A DNA stretch of 64,000 bases from Diphasiastrum complanatum (GCA_029204225.1 CM055096.1:57425600-57489599), one strand, 5' to 3'. Numbered from the stretch's first letter, positions 1-9,085 are shown. Program-made: numbers and translations. Notes: generated by a model from the letters alone, not told the origin.

Positions 1-1
1 T

Positions 2-220
2 GAAGTTCCTAAGGAGTCTCACGACGTACTGGAGTGGCTATTTGAAAAATGTAGTATATCTAAGATAATACATGCACAAATTGAAGGCAAATTGCTCAAT
101 GTTGAAGGAGAAAGCTTTGTTGTAGAATGGCACCTAGCTGCTGATTGAAGACTTTGAAATGCATGTATGGTTGTGGTCTCGGTGCAAATGCAAAGAATTT
201 TGTATATATTGTATGTTTGA
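2..220 (+). pseudogene. Transposase-like gene fragment, 5' end outside the window
   Basis: An open frame runs from the window edge to a stop at 146-148 (48 codons). If the frame is shifted there, the similarity continues to about 220. It aligns by eye with the minus-strand relic at 62186-62506: both have a KE-x-HD-(I/V)L stretch, then S(K/R)II, then LLNV, then VEWHL-x-x-D, then KTLKCMY, and finally a C-x-Y-C-M pair. Here the last part is broken by at least two frameshifts. The motif order (acidic D in a GDLK-like context, then a C-x-x-C knuckle) resembles uncharacterised transposase-like proteins found in many eukaryotes; that is recall, not a search. The segment is a pseudogene piece. Its homology to the copy at the other end of the window is secure, its function is not. 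Confidence 0.6.
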
Positions 221-226
221 ATCTGG

Positions 227-1330
227 GTGGAACAAAAGTTTTTTGAAATTGCAACCAAGGTCTTGCACCACAATCTATGGCCAGCAACAAACACAATCCT
301 AGTGAGCAGGGTGAACGAGATGAACAACCCGGGGGTGAAGAGGAAGATTTATCTGAGGAGCACGAAGCAGTCTTGGCTGCGCAAGAGGCAACAGGTGCAT
401 CCACATCAGCGGAGCCAGAAGATATAGATGAGTCCGATGATGTCATGCTTTCGAATCCATGGCCTTGCTCCAATCATCATTGATGGGGCTGGAGTATGTG
501 TTCATGCATGACTTGCAACATATTCTCGCGTTTCGAGAAGATGAGATGGCTGGCAGCATTGGTAAACTTGCAGAATGGCAGTTCCACTTTCGACCACACC
601 CAGCCCAGACGACACGTATGAGAAGCTGATCGGGCATGACAACGGACACCCATCGAGCAAAGCACTGGCCAATTGAAACACGCTTCAACCACCACCAGTT
701 CAAACGAGGCCATTCGAGGTACTCGAAGGGAAAATTGCTGACGTGAAGTACAAAGGCAAAGGGGGGAGATTGACCTTAGGCACAAACCGAAGACATTGAT
801 GAAGGGGCACCGAGGCAAGTCATACCCAACAATTCAACTTGCGTATGTTTTGTTATGTTTGTTTGTCTTCATTATACTCATTTTGCAATAATTTTGAACC
901 AAATGCAGGATGCAGTGGAGGCTTGATGCATTTGCAGATGCGAAGGGGGTGGCGCTCGGGAGAAAGTTGAAGCAGGAACTCTGGACAGGTCATGGCCCAC
1001 TACATTGGGAACTTGCCTAACAACTTTTTTTCTGCTTTAGCAACAAGTACAGCCCAGATGGATAGACAAGAGCTTCTTAAATGCAAAGCACTCTCCAAGC
1101 ACATTGGTGAGCTGGACTTGTCACCGTTAGCGCCAAAGGCTTACTGTGTCCTTCGAAAAGCGCCGTTTGACTGATTTATGTCTTGGGATTCGATATCCGG
1201 CTCATTCTCATCGAGTTAATTGGCCCTTATGAGGATGAGGGAGAGTGCTCCTAAATTAGCATTAGAAATGTTAAAACCAGTACTATCATCAGAGAAGCGA
1301 TCAGAGAAGCTGAAGTCCTCTCTGAAGGAA
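227..1330 (+). pseudogene. Degraded multi-exon gene, family not recognised
   Basis: Several protein-like stretches on one strand are separated by stops and frameshifts. One is an acidic Glu/Asp-rich, low-complexity segment at 277-483 (68 codons, ATG at 277). Others lie at about 480-620, at 690-840 (basic, Lys/Gly-rich), at 908-1010, and at 1000-1170 (Leu/Lys-rich). A plausible intron lies at about 842-909, with a GTATGT donor and a TTTTG...AATGCAG acceptor, which suggests a gene or gene-bearing TE rather than random sequence. The 908-1010 piece reads RLDAFADAKG. No domain is recognised. It follows the transposase relic at 2-220 in the same orientation and may belong to the same element; that is inference. 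Confidence 0.35.
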
Positions 1331-1476
1331 ATGGGATCAAATGTGAATAAAGATTTTGTCATTTTTTTCTTGTAGACTCTCCTAATTCTCTGTTGTCATT
1401 ATATGATGTGCTTAGTCATTGATTTAAGAATTTAATTTTTTTTTTCTGATAAAGATTTTTGCCTTCTTTTTTACGT
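1331..1476. other. AT-rich spacer, no feature seen
   Basis: Pyrimidine-rich, AT-rich sequence with no open frame or repeat that I can support. Confidence 0.5.
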
Positions 1477-1560
1477 GGCGTGATTATCACGCCAGGGCGG
1501 GCCCTGGTCAAAGGTCCCCTGGCCGCGCCTTGGCGTAATTTCCATGCCACGACATGGAAA
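1477..1560. repeat. Three consecutive perfect inverted repeats
   Basis: Three perfect dyads lie almost end to end. At 1477-1493 there are 8-bp arms (GGCGTGAT / ATCACGCC) around one base. At 1492-1507 there are 7-bp arms (CCAGGGC / GCCCTGG) around GG. At 1539-1560 there are 8-bp arms (TTTCCATG / CATGGAAA) around six bases. The block is GC-rich in an AT-rich setting. It could be the remains of a foldback or MITE terminus, or a cruciform-forming regulatory block. No target-site duplication was found. Confidence 0.6.
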
Positions 1561-1827
1561 CCTATCTTAGCTACAACATGGTTAAAGAAACTACCATTCC
1601 CATAGTACTGGAAAATTTTAAATCACTACATTCACATAGATGATACCAAAATTTTCAAATGACTGCATTCACATAAACAGTACTGAAATCAGATATAAAC
1701 TCAATCACAACAATTTGCATTTCACATAACCTGAAATTCTTGCAAGATCCTTGACACCAAATCTTCAGTATATTATAAATAAAAATCATGTACATGATAT
1801 TTTTAATTGTGCTCTCTTCTTAGCCTT
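1561..1827. other. Spacer downstream of the histone-like pseudogene
   Basis: AT-rich non-coding sequence. It contains a short near-repeat (CACTACATTCACATA at about 1624 and ACTGCATTCACATAA at about 1662). Read on the minus strand it is the 3' flank of the histone-like pseudogene. Nothing else was found. Confidence 0.4.
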
Positions 1828-2332
1828 CTAGCTAGGTGGAGATCCTTCGGGAGTATTGTGACTCTCTTCCGTGCACTGCACAACAAAAAATGAGTTCTCA
1901 AGAGCTACGTTAGATACATTTCCTCAAACTCTTGTATTGCGGACACCGCATCTGCTGTAACTCTGTTCCCCAAGGAAAATTCATCGACTATTTCTTTTAC
2001 AAGCCTCACAAAAGGGGTCCCTAGGGATCAAAATTTACGGACTTCTGATAGCTCCGTATATCCTGGAGCCATTTTGCGATCCTGCGCTTTCTACGCGGTC
2101 GAGGAGGTGGTGGCTGCATCCTGCGGAGCTCCTTTCCAGCCCATGGTGCTGCACGAGGGGCCGGCCTACCCCTGCCATGCTCTACGGTCCTACTTGGGGC
2201 CAGCTGCGGCAGAAGTTGGAGGCGGTGGAGGTGGGTGGAGGTGGTGGTGGGAGGCGGTGGAGGCGGTGGGGGGCGGAGGCGGTGGAGGCGATGTTGGCGG
2301 TGTGGGCAGTGGTGATGGCTGCTAAGCTGCAA
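1828..2332 (-). pseudogene. Histone H3 / CENH3-like pseudogene
   Basis: Read on the minus strand, an open frame from 2332 gives a Pro/His/Arg-rich tail ending in RRKRRIAKWLQDIRSYQKS (about 2090-2040), which matches the alphaN helix of H3 (LREIR-x-YQKS). After a frameshift the text continues LIPRDPF, and after a second frameshift at about 2010 it reads VRLVKEIVDEF, then NRVTADAVSAIQEFEEN, ending at a stop at 1828-1830. The order alphaN, LIP-x-x-(S/P)F-x-R-x-V, then TA(E/D)A-x-x-A-x-QE is that of plant centromeric H3 more than canonical H3. This is judged from remembered family features. The C-terminal alpha3 part is poorly conserved. The frame has no ATG at 2332; the first in-frame ATG is at about 2117, which gives a very short basic tail. 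The two frameshifts make it a pseudogene unless undetected splicing repairs them. In a cell, such proteins package centromeric nucleosomes. Confidence 0.6.
2193..2300. repeat. GGN-rich, G-run-dense low-complexity tract
   Basis: Reiterated GGCGGTGG and GGTGG units give many runs of two to six G on the plus strand. On the minus strand the tract encodes the Pro-rich tail of the histone-like frame, and on the plus strand a spurious Gly/Trp-rich frame. The G-runs could form G-quadruplexes on the plus strand. Confidence 0.7.
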
Positions 2333-2358
2333 GGTTCAGGAGAGAGAATGATAATATC

Positions 2359-2497
2359 TTATGCTGAGCATAACATTAGCTCTTAAAGATAGAGAAGATG
2401 TTATGATTAGCATAAGACTCGGACGAGAGAAAGCAAGGTTCCTATGCTGAGCATAGCCAATAGTTACAAATAAAAGAACTTCCTATGCTTAGCATTG
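2359..2497. promoter_or_regulatory. Four phased 15-bp dyads (YTATGCTNAGCATAR type)
   Basis: Near-identical palindromes start at 2359 (TTATGCTGAGCATAA), 2401 (TTATGATTAGCATAA), 2442 (CTATGCTGAGCATAG) and 2483 (CTATGCTTAGCATTG). Copies 1 and 3 are perfect around the centre; copies 2 and 4 have one mismatch. The intervals are 42, 41 and 41 bp, close to four turns of B-DNA. The sequence between them is much less conserved. The array lies 27 bp upstream, in minus-strand terms, of the histone-like frame, so it would be in its promoter or 5' UTR. It could also be a decayed 41-bp minisatellite. No binding protein is assigned. Confidence 0.6.
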
Positions 2498-2631
2498 AAG
2501 ATACTTTTTTTTTCTTGGCTTAGGTACAACTTTTTTTAAAAACCTCCAATATCTACACAAAAATTATTGGTTTCTAATCATATTTATTTTAAAAAAATTT
2601 TAAGAAACAAACTTGAATTTTAATGGATTTC
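2498..2631. other. AT-rich spacer
   Basis: Runs of T and A between the dyad array and the gypsy LTR. No feature seen. Confidence 0.5.
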
Positions 2632-3153
2632 TATTATGTCCAAGGTCAGTAAGTAGGATTCAGTATACTCCTAGTCTTTGAGACACAGTACTCTAGTAAA
2701 TCAAGCTGTTAGTTATGCCACATCATATTGGATGTGACCCGAAAGTAACTAATATCCTTGTGAGATCCAAAACACACTAAATGGATTTTAGACAAGGTTT
2801 GAGACAGTGTATGCATGTGTAGAATTATCAATAGCAATTCTATGAATAGTTGGTCCATGCTTAGGACTCTATTCTAGGTGAATCTATGTATAGGGAACTT
2901 AGGGATATGCATGGGCTATGTGTCCAGGTTACTTTTGGCTCTATATATTGAGGCCCAACTCGCCCTACTCCTCATTGTGATCATTGATTCATTGCCAAGG
3001 TTTCACTCTACATTCATGCCTCTTATTCCTTGGCTTGGGGGTGAAGCTTCTAGAGTTGATTGGTTGCTTCTACTTGGTTGGGTGGTTGCTCCATAGTGTG
3101 TTTTCCATTGTGTATTGTTTTGTAAGCAGGATCTTTAGGGAGCTTCTCTTACA
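2632..3153 (+). repeat. Ty3/gypsy LTR (family G), 5' LTR of a truncated element
   Basis: 522 bp, beginning TATTATGTCC (original TG mutated) and ending CTTACA. It is closely related along its length to the two LTRs of the chromovirus at 23546-24069 and 26098-26619. It is followed by T and then TGGTATCAGAGC (3155-3166), the initiator-Met-tRNA primer-binding site, so it is a 5' LTR and not a solo LTR. About 80 bp of leader remain (3167-3245) before the B1 insertion; the sequence resumes at 7164. No matching 3' LTR was found downstream, so the element is truncated or older than the surrounding rearrangements. Confidence 0.85.
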
Positions 3154-3250
3154 TTGGTATCAGAGCAAGGCTTACAAAGATTGGAGAACATGGAGAAGGG
3201 CTACCTTTCGTCAAAATTTCGGATTGGATCATTAAAAGATTTGTGATTAT

Positions 3251-4068
3251 TGTTGAATTTCACACGTGTGGATTGTCCCTACATGTACTTGTGATCTCCT
3301 AAGGTGTGTAGATGCACCAAGATCAAGACTAGATTGAGATTCAAAATCTATCTTGATTCTATGGCAAAAACACACTACTATATGCATTCAAACACTTCCA
3401 ACTCTCACTCACACGTGTGGGAAGTGTTCCAAAAAGTATTCTAAGTAAAAACAAACTGCTCTCCTTGGGTAGAGAGAGAAAAACTTATCATGAGCTCTCG
3501 GGTAGAGAGAGAAAGCTAGAAATTCAATGACACTCAAAATCCACTCAATCTCAAAATCAATTAGATCCAAAAGGAGGAGTACAATGATACTAATAGATTC
3601 ATGAGATACCACTATGCTTAACTATGATTGGATCACACTTTGCCACCTCTTAATCCTATTGGACCATTGATCCATGCACCTCTAAATTCTATTGGACTAT
3701 ATTCAAGCACACCTCAATTTTCTATTGGACCTCACAAGGTTCCACCTCTAAATCCTATTGGACCTCTAAGCTTCATCAAAAAAAAGCATGACACTTGTCT
3801 ACACTCTAATTGCACAAGTTTGGCTCTATTTTGGCTCAATATTGGCATTACAAGTGGAAATGGATAATTTGCCATCTATGCCAAATTTGACCCTATCAAC
3901 ATCCTACACCTAAATGCTTGACTATGAAACTCTATGAGACCCCTATATCAAACATTTTGATTTACTTTACAATTCTCCACACGTGGGAACATCCTCCACA
4001 CATGTGAGATTTACTTACAAACTTCTATCATAAAAAATACCAAGCTAGATTTTTGCCAATTTCTCACA
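3251..4068 (-). repeat. B1 3' LTR (long subtype, 818 bp)
   Basis: In minus orientation it starts TGTGAGAAATTGG and ends CACGTGTGAAATTCAACA. It carries an extra segment of about 30 bp with a second GGTAGAGAGAGAAA unit (about 3470-3510), as do both LTRs of B4. B1's own 5' LTR and both B2 LTRs lack it. It contains the 10-bp palindrome CACACGTGTG at 3261-3270 and 3410-3419. Confidence 0.9.
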
Positions 4069-4077
4069 CTCCTCCTC

Positions 4078-5040
4078 AAAAAGTAGCTTGGAAAGGTACT
4101 AGATCACTTGAGAAGTTTGTAAATCTTTTTGAGTGGATCCTTTGGTATGCATAAGAAGTGAAGATCAGCCAAGGGATCCATCATAGCAGCACCCTCACCA
4201 TATCCATGATAAGATCTCTTTGGTAGAGATCTCTTGCCAATGCCTTTTATGAGTGCTCCACCAATATGCCACTATTATCATGGGCTTCCTCCATGCTTGA
4301 TGATGATTTTGGCCTTGAAAGTTCCACTTGCATGATGGATGCACCATAAATAGAGAAATCTAAGGCTTCCAAGCCTCATAAGGATCATGGAGATCAAGAT
4401 CATAAGATGTGAAACAATGATGATTATCAAGATTATGCTTTCTAGCTTGACTAGTCCACATACAATGAACTATATCCATGATGGATATAATCTTGATATC
4501 AAAGACTATCTTGATCTTTTTTTTGTAAGTGTCCACTTTGGATGCTTCACTTAATCTCAAGAGGAGTTTACAATTTGCCTCAAAACATGTGAAAACATGA
4601 TTTTCAAAAAAGTGAGTACCAAGCTCAATCTTGTTCTTACTAGAACCAAGAGTATACTTTTGACAATACAATATCTTGCTTTCAAAAAGTATTGGAAACA
4701 CATTTAAGTCAATAATGACAGGAAACATGTCCATATCATAAGCATCATACAAAACTAGTATAGCTTTTCTTGAACTTGGAGATCCAAAAAATTCAATGAA
4801 GCAAGATAGCATTTCAAGCAAAGGAAGAGAAGCATATATGAATGTGTTGTAGTAGATACAACATGAAAGATGCCCCTCTTTGCCATGTAAGGTGAGCCAT
4901 AAAGACTCGGCCATGCATCAGATCTTCTTGAAATCATATGAAGAAGAAACTCCTCCTCACACATTGGCCCCATCATAACTTGAATACCTTCAAAAAGGAT
5001 AACTTGTGATGCTTCTTGAGAAGCCTTGATCTCGGCCACT
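4078..5040 (-). other. Unidentified segment replacing RT/RNase H in family B
   Basis: Between the integrase remnant and the 3' LTR, where copia elements carry reverse transcriptase and RNase H, lies about 0.95 kb with no retroviral motif. The same segment occurs in B2 at 45299-46284. On the minus strand one frame is open at 4360-4914 (184 codons), and the equivalent B2 frame is also open. The base differences I could compare between the copies nearly all change the amino acid, and a 21-bp deletion near 4520 in B1 is in frame. The open frame is therefore probably fortuitous. The origin is unknown: captured host DNA or scrambled retrotransposon sequence. Confidence 0.6.
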
Positions 5041-6353
5041 TCCAAGATTGAATCTTCATGCAATATGACATCTCTATTCACGATCACATTTGAAATAGAG
5101 AGTGTAAAGACACTAAAGGCCTCCTTGATGGATGAGTATCCAATCATGATCCATGAGCTTGGATCATCCTTCCTTCTTGTTTCCAAGGGAATATGTGCAA
5201 AGCAAGCACTACCAAGTTCACTAAGGTGATCAACCTTAGGCTTCATCTTGAATAAAACTTCATATGGTGCTATTCCTTCAAGAGCTCCAATACTCCTCAA
5301 AACATTGATCTTCAATGAGAATTTCTTCTCAACATATGCTTTGAATAATAAGGAATAATCATACACCATGATACTTGAAGAGAGAAGATATGTGCATCTT
5401 GTGTAATCCTCATCCTTTGAAATATTGGAAATATAAGAAACATCAAGAGAGTTTGCACTCTCACTTGGATCCAATTTGTAGATGCCTTCAAATCTTGATC
5501 CATATGCAAGGATCTCACCATCCTTCTTAATCACACAATTGTCAATATTGAAATTGACATCAAAGCCACTATCAAGAAGTTGGCCAACACTTAAGATGTT
5601 TTTTGTAAGCTTTGGGACAAAAAGAACATTGTTGAGAAAGAGATCTTTAGAAGATGCAAGCTTCAAGGGAATAATCCCTACTCCTTCAATATTGCACTCA
5701 TGCTTACTTGCAAAGTATATGGTCTTCTTGACTCCATCATAAGGCATAATAGATGAAAAAAAGTTCTTGGAGCCACACATATGTGAAGATGCTCCACTAT
5801 CAATATACCATGAGTCATCCTTGTTGAAGGTGGAAGAGGAGAAGCTTGATGCCATAAGAGAGCCTTCTCCATCACTTGCAATATAGTCTTCTTTCTCAGT
5901 GGTGATGTTGGCTTGATTGAGTTGATTCTTCTTCTTGAAGCAATTGGTGGCATAATGGCCTTTCTTGCCACAATAAAAGCACTTGATCATCTTCTTCTTG
6001 AGATTTGAATTAGAAGCATGAGAGGTATCCTCCTCCTCTCCATCTTGGTCTTTAGATTTGTTATTAGAGAAGTGATGGTGTTGCTTCTTACTCCTCTCTT
6101 TGTGCTTGGCAAATAGAACTTTGCCATCATCATGATTGAGTGATAGCTTGTCCATCCTCAAGAGTTTGTACTCTTGTCTTGATTCTTCAGAAATAAGCAC
6201 ACTTTGAAGGGCCTCCAAACTTGGTAGCTCCTCCTTAATAGCATAGGATTGGACAAGGTTGTCATATTCATCTCTCAAGCCATTGAGAATGACTTGGACT
6301 AGCTCACTTTGATTGATTGAGTCACCAATACATGCAAGCTCTCTATGAATATG
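4755..6353 (-). pseudogene. B1 gag-protease-integrase remnant
   Basis: The frame 6278-4755 (507 codons) carries the end of copia gag and a CCHC zinc knuckle (CFYCGKKGHYATNC, about residues 100-113). Next come a retropepsin motif in the DSGASSH context (about residue 161), the GAG-pre-integrase text VPKLTKNILSVGQLLDSG, and a piece of the integrase C-terminal half. The HxxLGH zinc site and the first two catalytic aspartates have been removed, and the frame jumps from pre-integrase text to KINVLRS and then to GIAPYEVLFKMKP. B2 has exactly the same two internal joins, so the deletions pre-date amplification. It cannot encode an active polyprotein and would need enzymes in trans. Confidence 0.85.
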
Positions 6354-6371
6354 CGAGATCCATGAGTATAT
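6354..6371. other. 18-bp foreign filler at the B1 5' LTR/gag junction
   Basis: On the minus strand the 18 bases after the LTR end (ATATACTCATGGATCTCG) are identical to the 18 bases that follow the 3' LTR of B2 at 47082-47099. Those consist of B2's target-site duplication ATATA plus 13 bp of unique flank. They replace the primer-binding site that B2 and B4 have at this position. Confidence 0.9.
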
Positions 6372-7158
6372 TGTTGAATTTCACACGTGTGGATTGTCCA
6401 CTACATGTACTTGTGACTCCTAAGGTGTGTAGATGCACCAAGATCAAGACTAGATTGAGATTCAAGATCTATCTTTGATTCTATGGCAAAAACACACTAC
6501 TACATGCATTCAATCACTTCCAACTCTCACTCACACGTGTGGGAATTGTTCCAAAAGTATTCTAAGTAAAAACAAGTTGCTCTCCTCGGGTAGAGAGAGA
6601 AAGCTAGAAATTCAATGACACTCAAAATCCACTCAATCTCAAAATCAATTAGATCCAAAAGGAGGAGTACAATGATACTAATAGATTCATGAGCTACCAC
6701 TATGCTTAACTATGATTGGATCACACTTTGCCACCTCTTAATCCTATTGGACCATTGATCCATGCAACTCTAAATTCTATTGGACTATATTCAAGCACAC
6801 CTCAATTTTCTATTGGACCTCACAAGGTTCCACCTCTAAATCCTATTGGACCTCTTAAGCTTCATCAAACAAAAGCATGACACTTGTCTACACTCTAATT
6901 GGCACAAGTTTGGCTCTATTTTTGCTCAATATTGGCATTACAAGTGGAAATGGATAATTTGCCATCTATGCCAAATTTGACCCTATCAACATCCTACATC
7001 TAAATGCTTGACTATGAAATTCTATGAGACCCCTAGATCAAACATTTTGATTTACTTTACAATTCTCCACACGTGGGAACATCCTCCACACATGTGAGAT
7101 TCACTTACAAACTTCTATCATAAAAAATACCAAGCCAGATTTTTGCCAATTTCCCACA
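6372..7158 (-). repeat. B1 5' LTR (short subtype, 787 bp)
   Basis: It lacks the roughly 30-bp repeat present in B1's own 3' LTR and matches the B2 subtype (788 bp). In minus orientation it begins TGTGGGAAATTGG, with a private change near the outer edge, and ends CAACA. The mismatch in subtype between the two LTRs of one insertion points to replacement by gene conversion. Confidence 0.9.
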
Positions 7159-7163
7159 ATTAT

Positions 7164-8305
7164 AGGAATTACTTAGCTGATTTCATTTCCAGTAAAATCC
7201 TATGGTGAATTATATTCAAAAGATCATACTTGTATGGTTTCACCTACTAGTAGATGATTTTTGTGTATCAGATATTCAGCCTAGGTATAGGACAAAAATG
7301 AAATTGTTTTTGACTTTTTCCTGCAATAATTAGTTTTAAACATTTACTAATGTCGTTACGTCTTTTGTGTACCTTAGCTGAAAAGATTTTCAAGGAACTG
7401 AAAATTCTAAGGAGGGAAGAAGAGTGGACATCAAAGGTAGTAAGTGTGGTCGGGAAATGTATTTCGCAGTTATGATTTTCCTAAAACCTAGTAAATAATT
7501 GCTTGATACTGGTTATTAATTTCTTGGATAGAATTCATTCAATTGAATTCGTAACCAATATTTTTGTAACCATTGAGTTATCCGCAGTTTTGGATGTCAA
7601 TTGTGATGTTGGAAGTGGAATCTGGTAGCTTGTCCCTAAATTTGATGCATCAGTAGAGGATTCGAAGCTTGTCAATAACCAGAAAGATTCAGAGTGTAAT
7701 AGTGAACCATGTTAATTCTTCTGCTTAGATCACAGGGTTAGATGTGGATTTGTGGTATCCATTTGATAGGCATGCTAGTCATCCAAATAAATGGATTCTC
7801 CAGTGTTTGGAAACAAGAGATAATTTCCTATAGTGATTGTAGGACAGCTAGATGATCAGTGGATATCTAGAATATCAAATAAGACAATTAAGAGTTTTCT
7901 GGAAGATAAGATGATGGTATGGGACATCAGTAATTTTGGAAAGAGAACTCTAGGACTATAAAGATCTAATGATCAATGGTGTGTTTAGTACCTAGTCGCG
8001 ATATGGGAAAGAAAAAGTCCATTTGATCAAATGTGGGGTATTTTGGAAAATTTTGAAGTTTATTCTAGATCCCAATGTGGTATCTCATTATTTACAAAAT
8101 CAAAAGCCCTCAAATCTATTTCTCGCTTTCTTAATTAATCCTTTACTTCTTATCATTTCTCGAATATTGATAATGTTCTATGTTATATTATAACACCACC
8201 GGACTGACTAGCTTTGAAAACTTGTTCCAATTTTCAACAGTAACAAAGAAGTTGAAAAATTTGATGACAGGTTCCATGGCTTGTCCTTATCAAAAGCTAC
8301 AACAA
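7164..8305 (+). other. Intergenic or decayed exon-intron sequence, no gene assigned
   Basis: This is continuous with the sequence before B1. Short protein-like stretches occur at about 7375-7440 (Lys/Glu-rich) and 7590-7660, each preceded by a possible CAG acceptor, but stops prevent assignment. They may be earlier exons of the methyltransferase relic that follows. Confidence 0.25.
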
Positions 8306-8734
8306 TGAATTAGTCATCTTGTTGAAATTTTTTCATACTCAGCAGATTGGGTTTTAGATTTGTTTAGCGGTAGCAGCACTACAAGCGCATGCGCTGTGCA
8401 AAAACGCAGACATGTTGATGTTGTAAAATTAGATTCTAACTTAGTAGAGTTTGTAAAACTACGAATGAAGTCTATCTCAGTTTTGCTTGATAAATTAAAT
8501 GAGATAGGAAAGTCTATACAATCTGACGAAGACTCTATAATTCCACTATCGAAGGAAGCACAAGCTCCCACTAGTGGGAAAGTGGATGATACATGGGAGT
8601 TTGCAAATGTACTTGTTCAAGATTATAATATTGTAACTATAGAGGAAACTGTGGAAGAGGTTGCCATTGTTTCTATTAAGGTTCCTCCAGAAAAGCCCAA
8701 AGATGTCAATGACCTTGATGACTTTTGGGAATAG
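8306..8734 (+). pseudogene. C-terminal half of a beta-class amino-methyltransferase (N4/N6 type), relic
   Basis: The frame is open from the codon after the stop at 8306-8308 to a stop at 8732-8734. It starts with ISHLVEIFS, then ADWVLDLFSGSSTTSACA (about 8342-8395), then RRHVDVVKLD. The order fS-x-x-(G)D-x-VLD-x-F-x-GSGTT, then GR-x-x-(I/V)-x-(V/I)ELD, is the AdoMet-binding motif I region of the DNA_methylase N4/N6 family (Pfam PF01555). Here the second Gly of GSGTT is Ser, GR is RR, and the Glu of ELD is Lys, so binding is probably lost. There is no ATG; the upstream part is missing. After about 8480 the text becomes acidic and unrecognised. The complementary motif IV half is at 52133-52600. 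Confidence 0.6.
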
Positions 8735-8911
8735 TATACTCATCTGACTATTTTAAATATATGAATATCAAACTTTTATGGCATGAAGTTTTTAAATTCA
8801 TTTATATTTTTTATATTATTTGCTAATAGAATATTTTCAAATATTTTGAAATTTATTTTTCAATGTTACTCTATAAGATAAATTACTAAATATTTATTTT
8901 AATGAATGCCA
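8735..8911 (+). other. AT-rich spacer, likely intron before the phosphatase-like exon
   Basis: Very AT-rich, ending in TGAATGCCAG, which could serve as a splice acceptor for the open stretch at 8912. Confidence 0.35.
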
Positions 8912-9085
8912 GTATTTTTGAAGAACCTGCGGGAGGTATGGAAATTATGGCCAGAGTTCCACACATCAAACACCATACTTGTAGATGATAAATGCTACAA
9001 GTTATTAAAAAACAACTATGAGGACTGCTTGGCCATAAAATCTTTTGACTCTTCCGTAGAGTTCAATGTTGAAATAGCCCCCTAG
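8912..9085 (+). pseudogene. NIF/FCP1-type (HAD) phosphatase exon fragment
   Basis: From a possible acceptor at 8911 the frame reads VFLKNLREVWKLWPEF, then SNTILVDDKCYKLLKNN, to a stop at 9083-9085 (57 codons). The tandem of a LW-x-x-WP stretch and (S)NTIL(V/I)DD-x-x-YK is the C-terminal half of the NLI-interacting-factor/FCP1 phosphatase domain, in which the DD pair binds Mg2+. The catalytic DxDxT part would lie upstream and is not seen. It is on the same strand as the methyltransferase relic just before it, as if several exon scraps had been assembled together. Pseudogene or transduplicated fragment. Confidence 0.55.

Larger units (their letters stand above)
3251..7158 (-). mobile_element. 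Copia element B1, non-autonomous, minus orientation
   Basis: Two LTRs flank a disrupted gag/protease/integrase region. The target-site duplication ATTAT is present at 3246-3250 and 7159-7163. Reading on the minus strand: 5' LTR 7158-6372, internal 6371-4069, polypurine tract GAGGAGGAG (complement of 4069-4077), 3' LTR 4068-3251. The internal region has lost the primer-binding site, leader and gag N-terminus, and instead starts with an 18-bp foreign segment (6354-6371). Reverse transcriptase and RNase H are absent. The element sits in the leader of the gypsy element at 2632. Confidence 0.9.

Noticed and set aside
2074-2325. Gly/Trp-rich plus-strand frame
   Set aside because: It is the reverse of the Pro-rich tail of the minus-strand histone-like frame; GGN repeats keep all frames open.
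2632-3153. Solo gypsy LTR
   Set aside because: A primer-binding site and leader follow, so it is a 5' LTR of a truncated element.
3628-3867. 79-codon frame rich in LNPIG repeats, also at 59486-59668
   Set aside because: It lies inside B-family LTRs and reflects a short internal repeat (AATCCTATTGGACC); no start or domain.
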